NCBI RefSeq assembly: GCF_032583975.1
Contig: NZ_JAWHTF010000007.1
DNA: 64,000 nt
Source of the DNA: Gilvirhabdus luticola
Lineage (GTDB): Bacteria; Bacteroidota; Bacteroidia; Flavobacteriales; Flavobacteriaceae
Direction: 5' to 3' (one strand)
The notes under the pieces: model-generated
The model's database searches: none
Told to the model about the DNA's origin: nothing
Seen by the model: only the letters and a program-made list of their open reading frames with translations
Shown here: positions 53,112 through 61,488 of the stretch, one piece after another
Numbering within the stretch: the first letter of the stretch is position 1
Layout: every line of letters begins with the position of its first letter
Program-made: the position numbers and the translations under genes

Positions 53112-55874
53112 TTGGACTTTAGATTCATCAATCAGAAAGCATTGTTAATTGCTTTCCTGTTTATTTTTTGTTATGGATTCTCCCAAAAAGAATCTGCTAA
53201 TTGGTATTTTGGTAGTTTTGCTGGTTTAGACTTTAATTCTGGAACTCCAGTGCCACATGTTGATGGTAGACTGGAAACACATGAAGGTTGTGCCACTATT
53301 TCTGATGCCAACGGAAATTTGTTATTTTATACAGATGGAGTAACAGTTTGGGATAGACGACATAATATTATGCCTAATGGCACAGGTTTACTTGGTCATA
53401 GTTCCAGTACTGCATCTGCAATTATAATTCCAAAACCAGGTACAACTACCTCATATTATATTTTTACAGTAGACAAACCAAGTTATTATTTAACGGAAGG
53501 TTTACCCGTAGATGGCGTTAATTATTCGGAAGTTGATATGGCATTAAATTCTGGCTATGGCGATATTGTAAGTGCGATGAAAAACAAACATCTAATAACT
53601 TATAATACTAGTGATTCTTTTCAAAGTGAATATAAATGTTCAGAAAAAATTACTGCTGTCAATTCAAATGATGGTAGCTCTATTTGGGTAATCACGCAAT
53701 TTATGAATAAGTTTTATTCATTTAGGGTTGATGCCAATGGAGTTAACGAAACTCCAATTGTTTCCACAGTACAGCAAACCGTTAGACCATTATTTAATGC
53801 AGATAGAGCAAATGTAACTGCCATAGGATATTTGAAAGTTTCTCCCGATGGCAAAAAAATTGCAATAGCTCATAGTTCAACTTCATTGGGAAGTCCTAGA
53901 AGTGGTACCAAAAAGTCAGGTAAAATATTACTTTATGATTTTAATAATTCTACTGGTGCTGTGAGTAATCAACAATCAATTTTAGATGGCTGGTATCCCT
54001 ATGGTTTAGAGTTTTCACCGAATTCTAAATTGTTATATGCGACAGTAAACTATTTTGACGATGACGATACATTTAATCACAGCCATTTATTTCAGTATAA
54101 TTTAGAAAGCTCCAATATTGAAAACTCTCAAGTTGATATTAGCAGTTCAGATAATGTTGCTGGTGCTCTACAATTAGCCATGAATGGTAAAATATACAGA
54201 GCTGGATACAGAACAGGATCTATTGGACTGGAACTATCCGTGATTAATAAACCAAATGAGTTAGGAACTTCCTGTGCTTACTCACATAACAGTGTTAATT
54301 TAGCTGGGCAGGCCGCTGCTTTAGGCTTACCTCCTTTTGTGCAATCAATATTCTTATACACTTTTGATTATGAAAATATTTGTCTTGGTGACCAAACGAG
54401 ATTCATTATTACTTCAGATGATCCTTACGATACCGTTCTTTGGGATTTTGGTGATGGTCAGACCTCTACGTTAGAAGAACCAACGCATGTTTTCACGCAA
54501 CCCGGAGTACATACAGTTAGTATGACCTTATATTTAAATGGTATAGAACGTGGTCCTTTCTTAAAACAACTTATTATTTCAGAACCTCCTCAAGTTTTGC
54601 AAACTACATTTGATCTTATACAATGTGATGAAATTGATAATGACCCAAATGATGGAAGGGCTCCTTTCAATCTTCAATTGGCAAATGCTCCTTTAACATT
54701 CAATACATCCGAAGCTATTCAAGTTTATTATTATCATAGCATAACAGATGCCCAAAATGATATAGATAATACCAATGCAATAAATAATGTATATACCAAT
54801 CAGACTCAAGGCGAAATTTTACATGCCAAAATTTACAAAGCCAATACCGCTTGTTATAGTATGGCTACCATCAGACTCAATACTACCCAAGCTGTTGATT
54901 TGAATGCTACCACTTTAGGTGCTTGTGATCCAGATGAAGATGGTTTTGCAGATTTTGATTTAGAATCCAAAGGTTTAGAAATAGCGTCATCACTTAATTT
55001 ACCATCAAATGTCACTATTTCATTTTTTGAAACTGAAAATGATGCAGCAATTGGCAGAAATGTACTTCCTAATATTTATGGCTCCAATAATAGAGTATTG
55101 TACGTGCGAGCAGAAAGTGATAACGCATGTTACGGAACTGGCACCTTAAATTTAGATGTAAGGTCATTTCCTCAATTACAAGATCAGGTTATTGATGTGT
55201 GTCTTTCTGATTTTCCCATAACTATCGAATCAGGTATAGGTATTAGTCAATCGAGCAATTATAATTTTGAATGGAATACTGGTGAGATCAACGATCAAAT
55301 TGTTGTTAGTCAGGCTGGTCAGTATGACGTAAGAGTTATAGATCCTCTACTAAATTGTGAAGATACGGTCTCAATTACAGTAAATCAGAATAATATTCCT
55401 GTGGTTCAGGATATTTCAATAAATGATTACAACGTGACCGTACAACTAGCAGATAATAGCGAAGGGTTTGAATATGCTCTTGACGACCAATTTGGATTTT
55501 ATCAGGATAGCAATGTGTTTATCAATGTGCCTGCAGGAACTCATACTGTTTTTGTAAAAGATGTGTACAATTGTAATATTATTTCTGAAGAAATCTATGT
55601 ACTTGGATTTCCAAAATACTTTACTCCAAATGATGATGGCACACACGATACTTGGAATGTTTTAGGGTTGGATCCTTCAGAATTTCAATATCAAACTGTA
55701 ACCGTTCAAATTTTTGACCGTTATGGTAAGTTGCTCAAAACTTTTAACCCGTATCGTTCTAAAGGTTGGAACGGAAAGTATAATGGCAAACTGCTTACAC
55801 CAGACGACTATTGGTACTATCTCGTTTTACCAGATGGAAGAAAGTATAGAGGGCATTTTTCTTTAAAAGTTTAG
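53112..55874 (+). CDS. Gliding-motility-associated T9SS type B secreted protein
   Basis: A 920-residue exported protein with a signal peptide (ALLIAFLFIFCYGFSQ). The N-terminal ~400 residues form a propeller-like region (WYFGSFAGLDFNSGTPV... SPDGKKIAIAHSS). A PKD domain follows (VLWDFGDGQTSTLEEPTHVFTQPGVHTVSM). The last ~90 residues are the type B type IX secretion sorting domain (FPKYFTPNDDGTHDTWNVLG... IFDRYGKLLKTF... GWNGKYNGKLLTPDDYWY). The start is TTG at 53112, the only one giving the signal. Probable cell-surface adhesin. Confidence 0.92.
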   Translation: MDFRFINQKALLIAFLFIFCYGFSQKESANWYFGSFAGLDFNSGTPVPHVDGRLETHEGCATISDANGNLLFYTDGVTVWDRRHNIMPNGTGLLGHSSSTASAIIIPKPGTTTSYYIFTVDKPSYYLTEGLPVDGVNYSEVDMALNSGYGDIVSAMKNKHLITYNTSDSFQSEYKCSEKITAVNSNDGSSIWVITQFMNKFYSFRVDANGVNETPIVSTVQQTVRPLFNADRANVTAIGYLKVSPDGKKIAIAHSSTSLGSPRSGTKKSGKILLYDFNNSTGAVSNQQSILDGWYPYGLEFSPNSKLLYATVNYFDDDDTFNHSHLFQYNLESSNIENSQVDISSSDNVAGALQLAMNGKIYRAGYRTGSIGLELSVINKPNELGTSCAYSHNSVNLAGQAAALGLPPFVQSIFLYTFDYENICLGDQTRFIITSDDPYDTVLWDFGDGQTSTLEEPTHVFTQPGVHTVSMTLYLNGIERGPFLKQLIISEPPQVLQTTFDLIQCDEIDNDPNDGRAPFNLQLANAPLTFNTSEAIQVYYYHSITDAQNDIDNTNAINNVYTNQTQGEILHAKIYKANTACYSMATIRLNTTQAVDLNATTLGACDPDEDGFADFDLESKGLEIASSLNLPSNVTISFFETENDAAIGRNVLPNIYGSNNRVLYVRAESDNACYGTGTLNLDVRSFPQLQDQVIDVCLSDFPITIESGIGISQSSNYNFEWNTGEINDQIVVSQAGQYDVRVIDPLLNCEDTVSITVNQNNIPVVQDISINDYNVTVQLADNSEGFEYALDDQFGFYQDSNVFINVPAGTHTVFVKDVYNCNIISEEIYVLGFPKYFTPNDDGTHDTWNVLGLDPSEFQYQTVTVQIFDRYGKLLKTFNPYRSKGWNGKYNGKLLTPDDYWYYLVLPDGRKYRGHFSLKV

Positions 55875-55899
55875 TTAACCACTTTATATATCCTCCTTA

Positions 55900-56370
55900 A
55901 TGAAAGCTGTATCTGTTATAGCCATAAAAAAAGAGTTAGAGCATCTTTCTTCAGAAGTTCTTATTACATTATGTCTTCGATTATCAAAATTTAAAAAAGA
56001 AAACAAAGAACTTCTCACCTATTTGTTATTCGAAGCTCACGACGAAACTGGCTACATAGCACTGGTAAAAGAAGAAGTTGATGAACAATTCGAACTTATT
56101 AATACAAACAGCTATTTCTATATTAAGAAGAGTGTACGCAAAATTTTAAGGAATATAAAAAAGTATGCGCGTTACTCGCTAAAAAAAGAAACCGAAATAG
56201 AACTACTACTCTATTTTTGCCAGAAACTTAAAGGCTTTACGCCTTCTATATATAATAATGTTTCGCTTACTAATATTTACAAAAGACAAATTCTTTTGAT
56301 ACAAAAAATAGTATCTACACTACATGAAGATTTACAGTACGATTACCATTTAGAGTTGGAAGCTTTATAA
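55900..56370 (+). CDS. Small helical protein of unknown function
   Basis: A 156-residue, highly charged alpha-helical protein (MKAVSVIAIKKELEHLSSEVLITLCLRLSKFKKENKELLTYLLFEAHDETGYIALVKEEVDE). No signal peptide, no transmembrane segment and no recognised motif. It is 25 bases after the T9SS protein gene, in the same direction, and just before the isolated cassette-like unit. Confidence 0.65.
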   Translation: MKAVSVIAIKKELEHLSSEVLITLCLRLSKFKKENKELLTYLLFEAHDETGYIALVKEEVDEQFELINTNSYFYIKKSVRKILRNIKKYARYSLKKETEIELLLYFCQKLKGFTPSIYNNVSLTNIYKRQILLIQKIVSTLHEDLQYDYHLELEAL

Positions 56371-56389
56371 AATTTAGTATTACGCTTAT

Positions 56390-56512
56390 CGTTTGGTGTA
56401 TGGTTTCGTTGCGTTGAGCACTAAGTTAGCAAAAAGAATGAAACACATTGTTCAGTAGCAAGGAATTTCCGAGAGGAAATTCAGACGCAATGAACTATAC
56501 ACTTTGTTAGCT
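56390..56512 (+). repeat. Isolated attC-like site, left end of solitary cassette
   Basis: GTGTATGG...CGTTGCGT and ACGCAATGAACTATACAC are complementary arms, with an inner GGAATTTCC/GGAAATTC hairpin, and the right core GTTAGCT starts at 56506. The expected AAC of R'' is not seen, so the left half is degenerate. Confidence 0.65.
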
Positions 56513-56592
56513 GTAGTTTTGTTGCACAATTAGTTAACAAATTATTTCTAATCATCCTATAAATCCTCTTGCGAGAAGATAAATAATACCAC

Positions 56593-56688
56593 CTATTTTA
56601 TTTTTTTAGCCTCTCTAATGGCCAAGTAAAAACCTAAGCCAAAAAGAAGAGTTATTAGCCCTGCGAAATATGGTATTAGATCAATCAT
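56593..56688 (-). CDS. 31-residue single-helix membrane peptide
   Basis: MIDLIPYFAGLITLLFGLGFYLAIREAKKIK: one transmembrane helix with a basic tail. Its ATG lies within the last codons of the preceding gene (8-base overlap), so translational coupling is likely. Too short for many gene finders. No function known to me. Confidence 0.55.
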   Translation of the reverse strand: MIDLIPYFAGLITLLFGLGFYLAIREAKKIK

Positions 56689-56866
56689 TTTTTGAATTAT
56701 TAATTAGTTTTAGATAAATTCCAAATGCTAATATTGAAGGAACCCATAGTCCAATAAAAGTTCCGTCTGCTTTTTCTCCTTGAAAATAGAGAACTTCGGC
56801 AAATATCAACGATAATATAGCAGCAATAAATAGCAGTTTGTCTGTGGTTGTAAATTTTTTAAGCAT
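56681..56866 (-). CDS. 61-residue two-helix membrane protein
   Basis: MLKKFTTTDKLLFIAAILSLIFAEVLYFQGEKADGTFIGLWVPSILAFGIYLKLI: two hydrophobic helices, short polar ends, no recognised family. It overlaps the start of the 31-residue peptide gene by 8 bases, and the pair looks like a functional unit of the solitary cassette. Confidence 0.6.
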   Translation of the reverse strand: MLKKFTTTDKLLFIAAILSLIFAEVLYFQGEKADGTFIGLWVPSILAFGIYLKLINNSKND

Positions 56867-57072
56867 GGTTTTTTATTTTTACTTTCGCATAAAATACTCA
56901 TTTCATTTCACATTTTTATTGTTATGCAAGTTTTTTTTGCTTGTTAGTGTCGTTATAATTAATCGTTTTATTACGGAACTCAAATTAGGTTTTAAACACG
57001 TGCTGTGAAAGTATTACCAACTGCAACTCTTGATGGTCGGTTAATTTATTGACGCCAAAAAGATATAAGTAT

Positions 57073-57375
57073 TTAGCCCCATATAAAACAAAGCCGCAAA
57101 GAAATCCAAATGCTATCTTTTAATTTATTCTCACTATAAGGCCAGATAACAAGTAATGCAAGACCGAAAGATGAAATCGTTAAAATTGGATTAAATTTAA
57201 GCCCTACTAATAAACCTAAAGCTCCAATAATTTCTAATAAAACGGTTGTTAATACTATTTTTTCTAAACCAAACCGTTTAAACTAGTTTTTCATATTGGG
57301 TGCATTAAAATAGGAAAAAGCATAAGTCAAAAAGGACAAACTTGATATTAAAGTGTATATTGTAATTAATACCAT
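57073..57375 (-). pseudogene. DoxX-like membrane protein gene with one in-frame TAG
   Basis: A 101-codon frame starts MVLITIYTLISSLSFLTYAFSYFNAPNMKN, has TAG, and continues FKRFGLEKIVLTTVLLEIIGALGLLVGLKFNPILTISSFGLALLVIWPYSENKLKDSIWISLRLCFIWG. The FxRFGL and ELLGxxGLLVGL-like segments are DoxX-family marks. Only the single TAG, in a position usually charged or aromatic, interrupts it. It lies 9 bases downstream of another DoxX-like gene. Confidence 0.65.
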
Positions 57376-57384
57376 GCTAATTTA

Positions 57385-57720
57385 TTAAAATGATGAATAT
57401 GCTATAAAACTACTTAGGACCAGAAGAATTAGCGATGGTAAATGTTTAATAAATGGATTACTTATTTTGAAATGAAAATATTGAGCACCTATCATTAATA
57501 GACCCATAAGAATAGATGGAATAAGAACTAGTGAGGGATACCAAATACCTACAACAAGCAATGTCGCTAAAGATATTTTTGTTGCTCCTACAATATTTCG
57601 TGTTAAGTCACTTAGTCCAAATTGTTCGAATTCTTTTAAGACATTATGAAACCTAAAAGTCCAAACATATACAACAGATATTGCAACAATAATTTGTGAT
57701 AAATTTATTAAATTTTCCAT
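57385..57720 (-). CDS. DoxX-like family membrane protein
   Basis: A 111-residue protein with four hydrophobic helices (ISVVYVWTFRF, KISLATLLVVGIWYPSLVLIPSILMGLLMIGAQYF, LPSLILLVLSSFIAYSSF). VLKEFEQFGLSDLTRNIVGATKISLA matches the DoxX-like pattern. It is the first of the minus-strand genes in the solitary cassette, directly upstream of the broken DoxX-like gene, and may represent a diverged tandem pair. Confidence 0.7.
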   Translation of the reverse strand: MENLINLSQIIVAISVVYVWTFRFHNVLKEFEQFGLSDLTRNIVGATKISLATLLVVGIWYPSLVLIPSILMGLLMIGAQYFHFKISNPFIKHLPSLILLVLSSFIAYSSF

Positions 57721-57817
57721 TTTATTTTATTTAGTTTTTCCTACTCATGTGGCTTTTCGGAATTCGCCCCGTTTTTAAATAGGCTTCTGGTCTCACTTTT
57801 TAGTTACGTTGTATAAT

Positions 57818-57881
57818 TACAGCTAACGATATAATATGTATCGTTTTAATGATTTATATCAGCCGATAAGCGAAGTTAGTT
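57818..57881 (+). repeat. Attachment-like site at right end of solitary cassette
   Basis: R'' TACAGCTAAC (57818-57827), arms CGATATAA and TTTATATC, and a GTTAGTT core at 57875. Confidence 0.6.
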
Positions 57882-57950
57882 TTTTAAAAATTGTTAATCA
57901 AGGTGTAACTATTAGAAACAAAAAATACTTTTCAACAAAGAGTTAGCAAA

Positions 57951-58955
57951 TCAATTCATAATCTTAACTAGCAATTCTTTTAGTAAATCTCCTTGAGGTA
58001 CGGCATTAGCACCTACGCCTTTGCCTTTTACATCAAACTCTCTTAACGAGGACACTATGCCACTTACTTTTTTCATTGGGAAATTACGTGCTGCTGTGAT
58101 ATACTCATTTACAAAATAAGGGTTGATCTTTAATGCAGAAGATACATTACGTGGCGACTTATCTTTCAACCCATGAAAATGCAATATCTGTGAGAAAAAA
58201 TTAAACAGCAATGCAATGGTCACCACCATTGGATTGTCTTTTGGGTTCTGCCCAAAATAGTTTACAATCCTAAACGCTTTGACCATGTCTTTTTCTCCAA
58301 TGGCTTTCCGTAATTCAAAATTGTTGTAATCCTTACTAATACCTATGTTTTCTTCTATATGTTTTGGTGTTATTTGAGTACCTTTTGGTAAAACAATCTG
58401 AAGTTTTTCCAGCTCATTGTTTATTTTGCTTAAATCTGTACCTAAAAACTCAATAAGCATTTGCGAGGCTTTTGGAGTAATGGTATAATCTTTTGGCGAC
58501 AAGACTCTCCTTATCCAGTCTGGTACTTGGTTTTCGTAAAGTTTTTTACTTTCAAAAACGACACTGTTCTTCTTTAAAGTCTTAAAGAGAGATTTACGTT
58601 TATCTAATTTTTTATATTTATAATTAATGACTAACAGCGTCGTGAGTTGTGGGTTTTGCAAATAAGCCTCCAAGTTTTCAATGGTTCTTGATAGGTCTTG
58701 TGCTTCTTTAACTATAATAACCTGATAATCTGCCATCATTGGATAGCGTTTGGCATTACTAACAATATCATCAATACTTACGTCACGCCCATAAAGCACC
58801 ATTTGGTTAAAGCTTTTTTGGTCTTCGGGTAAAACATGTTCTTCTATAAAATCTGAAATCTTATCAATGTAATAAGGCTCTTCTCCCATTAAGAAATAAA
58901 CAGGCTTAAAAATCCCGTTCTTTATATCGTTTACTAAAGCTTTAACTTCTTCCAT
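57951..58955 (-). CDS. holA: DNA polymerase III subunit delta
   Basis: A 334-residue protein with the HolA start IFKPVYFLMGEEPYYIDKISDFIEEHVLP and the middle KLYENQVPDWIRRVLSPKDYTITPKASQMLIEFLGTDLSKINNELEKLQIVL, then the C-terminal clamp-loader collar helix domain. It opens the sliding clamp during replication. It is divergent from the HSDR_N-like gene with a gap of only 26 bases, an arrangement I recall from several flavobacteria. Confidence 0.92.
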   Translation of the reverse strand: MEEVKALVNDIKNGIFKPVYFLMGEEPYYIDKISDFIEEHVLPEDQKSFNQMVLYGRDVSIDDIVSNAKRYPMMADYQVIIVKEAQDLSRTIENLEAYLQNPQLTTLLVINYKYKKLDKRKSLFKTLKKNSVVFESKKLYENQVPDWIRRVLSPKDYTITPKASQMLIEFLGTDLSKINNELEKLQIVLPKGTQITPKHIEENIGISKDYNNFELRKAIGEKDMVKAFRIVNYFGQNPKDNPMVVTIALLFNFFSQILHFHGLKDKSPRNVSSALKINPYFVNEYITAARNFPMKKVSGIVSSLREFDVKGKGVGANAVPQGDLLKELLVKIMN

Positions 58956-58981
58956 TAAAAAAAATTCACCAAATTTGTGTT

Positions 58982-59425
58982 GTGCAAAAACTTAATTTTT
59001 CACCATACAACTTTAGACTCAAAAGTAGCAAAAATAAACGGCTTATCTTTGATGATATTCGTAAAAAATTCGTGGTTTTACAACCTGAAGAATGGGTAAG
59101 ACAACACTGTTTACAGTTTTTGATTCAAGCCAAAAAATATCCAAAATCTTTAATCAATGTAGAGAAAGAGTTACTGGTCAATGGTCTAAAAAAGCGTTAT
59201 GATATTGTTGTATACAATTCTGATGGAAGCATTCGTTTAGTTGTAGAGTGTAAAGCGCCACACATTTCAATACATCAAGATACTTTTGATCAGATCGCAA
59301 GGTATAATTTAGCCTTAAAAGCCAATTATTTAATGATCACCAATGGATTAAATCATTATTATTGCATCATGGATTATGAACATGAACGTTACCAATTTTT
59401 AAAAGAACTCCCAGAATATAAGTAA
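58982..59425 (+). CDS. Stand-alone HSDR_N-type nuclease-fold protein
   Basis: A 147-residue protein with the N-terminal nuclease domain of type I restriction R subunits but no helicase part. The PD-(D/E)xK core is YDIVVY (Asp74) then VVECKAP (Glu89, Lys91), preceded by EKELLVNGLKKR. It starts with GTG at 58982; I see no better ATG. No S or M subunit is nearby, so restriction is unlikely and a housekeeping DNA role is possible. Its stop overlaps the next ATG by one base. Confidence 0.75.
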   Translation: MQKLNFSPYNFRLKSSKNKRLIFDDIRKKFVVLQPEEWVRQHCLQFLIQAKKYPKSLINVEKELLVNGLKKRYDIVVYNSDGSIRLVVECKAPHISIHQDTFDQIARYNLALKANYLMITNGLNHYYCIMDYEHERYQFLKELPEYK

Positions 59426-60414
59426 TGAAAATAGCTATTGTTATACTGAATTGGAACGGAAAAAAATTGCTTCAGCAATTTTTACCAACTGTTGTACAGT
59501 ATTCTAAAGAAGCTGATATTTATATTGCTGACAATGCTTCAACAGATGACTCTATTGAATATTTAAAAACTACTTTTCCTGGTGTAAATATCATTCAAAA
59601 CAAAGAGAACTTTGGTTTTGCCAAAGGATATAATGAGGCCTTAAAGCAGGTAGAAGCAGATGTGTTTTGTTTATTGAATAATGATGTAGAAGTGGCTTCA
59701 AATTGGTTAGATTCAATTCCTAAAATCTTTAATTACGATACTAACACGGTAGCCGTTCAACCTAAAATTTTAGATTTTAATAACAAAGATTATTTTGAAT
59801 ATGCCGGTGCAGCTGGCGGTTTTATAGACAAATATGGATTTCCATATTGCAGAGGAAGAATTTTTACCAGTATAGAAAAAGACAAAGGTCAATTTGATGA
59901 CAATTCTAAAATTTTTTGGGGATCTGGTGCTTGTTTGTTTGTTAAAAGAGACATTTTTAATAGGCTTAATGGTTTTGATGAAGCCTTTTTTGCGCACATG
60001 GAAGAAATTGACCTTTGCTGGCGCATCAATAATTTAGGTTATGACATAAAATTTGCATACCAATCTGTTGTATATCATGTTGGTGGAGCAACTTTAGATA
60101 AGTCTAGCTCAAAGAAAACCTATCTCAATTTTAGAAATAGTTTATACGGATTAACCAAAAATGCCAATGGTAATATCTTCTTAATTTTAATAACAAGATT
60201 GTTTTTAGATGGTATTGCTACTATAAAATTTTTTCTAGATTTTCATGGTCTCCATGCATTTGCAATACTAAAATCACATTTTAGTTTTTACATGCATTTA
60301 CCGAGACTTTTAATACAAAGAAAATCAATTAAAAATAAAAGGAACTATTATCATAAAACATCTATTGTATGGTCTTTTTTTATTAATCATATTAAAGAAT
60401 ATAATCGTTTATAA
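59425..60414 (+). CDS. Glycosyltransferase family 2
   Basis: A 329-residue protein with a GT-A domain: MKIAIVILNWNGKKLLQQFLPTV, the nucleotide-sugar segment IYIADNASTDDSIEYL, the DxD-like CLLNNDVEVASNW, and HMEEIDLCWRI near the acceptor site. A hydrophobic C-terminal segment may hold it at the membrane. It is rhamnosyl- or glucosyltransferase-like; the sugar is unknown. Translation is coupled (TAATG) to the HSDR_N-like gene. Confidence 0.9.
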   Translation: MKIAIVILNWNGKKLLQQFLPTVVQYSKEADIYIADNASTDDSIEYLKTTFPGVNIIQNKENFGFAKGYNEALKQVEADVFCLLNNDVEVASNWLDSIPKIFNYDTNTVAVQPKILDFNNKDYFEYAGAAGGFIDKYGFPYCRGRIFTSIEKDKGQFDDNSKIFWGSGACLFVKRDIFNRLNGFDEAFFAHMEEIDLCWRINNLGYDIKFAYQSVVYHVGGATLDKSSSKKTYLNFRNSLYGLTKNANGNIFLILITRLFLDGIATIKFFLDFHGLHAFAILKSHFSFYMHLPRLLIQRKSIKNKRNYYHKTSIVWSFFINHIKEYNRL

Positions 60415-60464
60415 GTCTCTTAGTAAAAGTTTTGTTAAAATTTAGATTAGTATCAAATTTTGCA

Positions 60465-60472
60465 TAATTTTG
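60465..60472 (+). promoter_or_regulatory. Putative -7 element of the OmpA-type gene
   Basis: TAATTTTG matches TAnnTTTG and lies about 61 bases before the ATG at 60534. Confidence 0.4.
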
Positions 60473-60533
60473 AGCAGTTTTATTTTGACAAAAAAGTAAA
60501 TAATTAACAAATAAAAATTAATCCAAATTCATA

Positions 60534-61391
60534 ATGAAAAAACTCATTTTATTTAGTGTAACAATGATGTTAATGTTAAGTGCCTGTGTATCTAAAAAAG
60601 AATACGCTGCGCTTGAAGCCAAACAAAAAGAAACTCAAGATTTACTTAACACTGCAACGGTTAAGCTTAATTCCTGTCTAGAAGAAAGAGCATCAGCAAC
60701 TGCAAGGGCAAAAGCATTAGCTGAACAATTAGAAGATTTTAGAAAGACAAATCAAGATTTAATTCAAAGCAATAAAGATTTAACTATGTTAACTTCTAAA
60801 GGAGCTTCTAACGTAGAAAAAACACTTGAAAGTTTGAAAGAGAAAGATTTAAAAATTTCTCGTTTGCAAGATGCAATCACCAAAAAAGACAGCGTTATGC
60901 TGGCTTTAGTAACAAGCTTGAAAAAAGAAGTTGGTATAAACGACCCAGATATTGAAGTCAATGTTGAAAAAGGCGTTGTATTTATTTCTATTGCTGATAA
61001 ATTACTATTTAAAAGTGGAAGCTATATTGTAAATGAGAGAGCAAAAGAAGTATTAGCTAAAGTAGCTAAAGTTGTTAAAAGCAAACCAAATTTTGAATGT
61101 ATGGTTGAAGCTCACACAGATCCAGTACCATATAACAAACCTCCTTTAGTCGACAACTGGGATTTAAGTGTTAAACGTTCTACTTCTGTTGTTAGAGTTT
61201 TAGAAGATTTAGGTGTTGCTTCTGGAAAACTTATTGCTGCTGGTCGTTCGCAATATGTTCCTATTGCATCGAATGATACTGCAGAAGGTAAAGCTGCAAA
61301 CAGACGTACTAGAATAGTTATTTTACCAAAAATTGACGAGTTCTACGATATGATAGAACAAGAAATGAAAAATCTTTCTGCCGGAAATTAA
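60534..61391 (+). CDS. OmpA-family lipoprotein
   Basis: A 285-residue lipoprotein (MKKLILFSVTMMLMLSAC, Cys18). A coiled-coil-like helix spans about 25-130 (KKEYAALEAKQKETQDLLNTATVKLN...). A C-terminal OmpA peptidoglycan-binding domain follows: FKSGSYIVNERAKEVLAKVA, EAHTDPVPY, WDLSVKRSTSVVRVL, AAGRSQYVPIASND and ANRRTRIVILPK. It probably links the outer membrane to peptidoglycan. A strong terminator follows. Confidence 0.93.
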   Translation: MKKLILFSVTMMLMLSACVSKKEYAALEAKQKETQDLLNTATVKLNSCLEERASATARAKALAEQLEDFRKTNQDLIQSNKDLTMLTSKGASNVEKTLESLKEKDLKISRLQDAITKKDSVMLALVTSLKKEVGINDPDIEVNVEKGVVFISIADKLLFKSGSYIVNERAKEVLAKVAKVVKSKPNFECMVEAHTDPVPYNKPPLVDNWDLSVKRSTSVVRVLEDLGVASGKLIAAGRSQYVPIASNDTAEGKAANRRTRIVILPKIDEFYDMIEQEMKNLSAGN

Positions 61392-61409
61392 ATGAAGTAA
61401 CCTATTTAT

Positions 61410-61445
61410 AAAAAAAAGCTCAATCGAAAGATTGGGCTTTTTTTA
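61410..61445 (+). terminator. Rho-independent terminator
   Basis: AAAAAAAGCTCAATC, GAAA loop, GATTGGGCTTTTTTT: a stable hairpin with a T-tract 19 bases after the OmpA-type stop. Confidence 0.9.
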
Positions 61446-61488
61446 TATTAAAATAATACCTAATTTATTGACCAAATGTAAAGAGAAC

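Larger units (their letters stand above)
56507..57875. mobile_element. Solitary cassette-like unit in the core chromosome
   Basis: It begins GTTAGCTGTA (at 56506) and its end reads TACAGCTAAC (57818-57827), a 10 of 10 reverse complement, exactly the pattern seen in the array 25 kb away. It is flanked by an attC-like site on the left and a weaker one on the right. Contents: three small membrane genes and one nonsense-broken DoxX-like gene, all on the minus strand. Confidence 0.7.

Noticed and set aside
1442..57291. TAG recoding (stop-codon readthrough) to explain three in-frame TAGs
   Set aside because: TAG ends many intact genes here (for example at 10480, 15600 and 16726), so it acts as a normal stop; nonsense decay is simpler.
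58982..59425. Type I restriction system
   Set aside because: Only the small nuclease-fold domain is present; no helicase, S or M subunit lies nearby.
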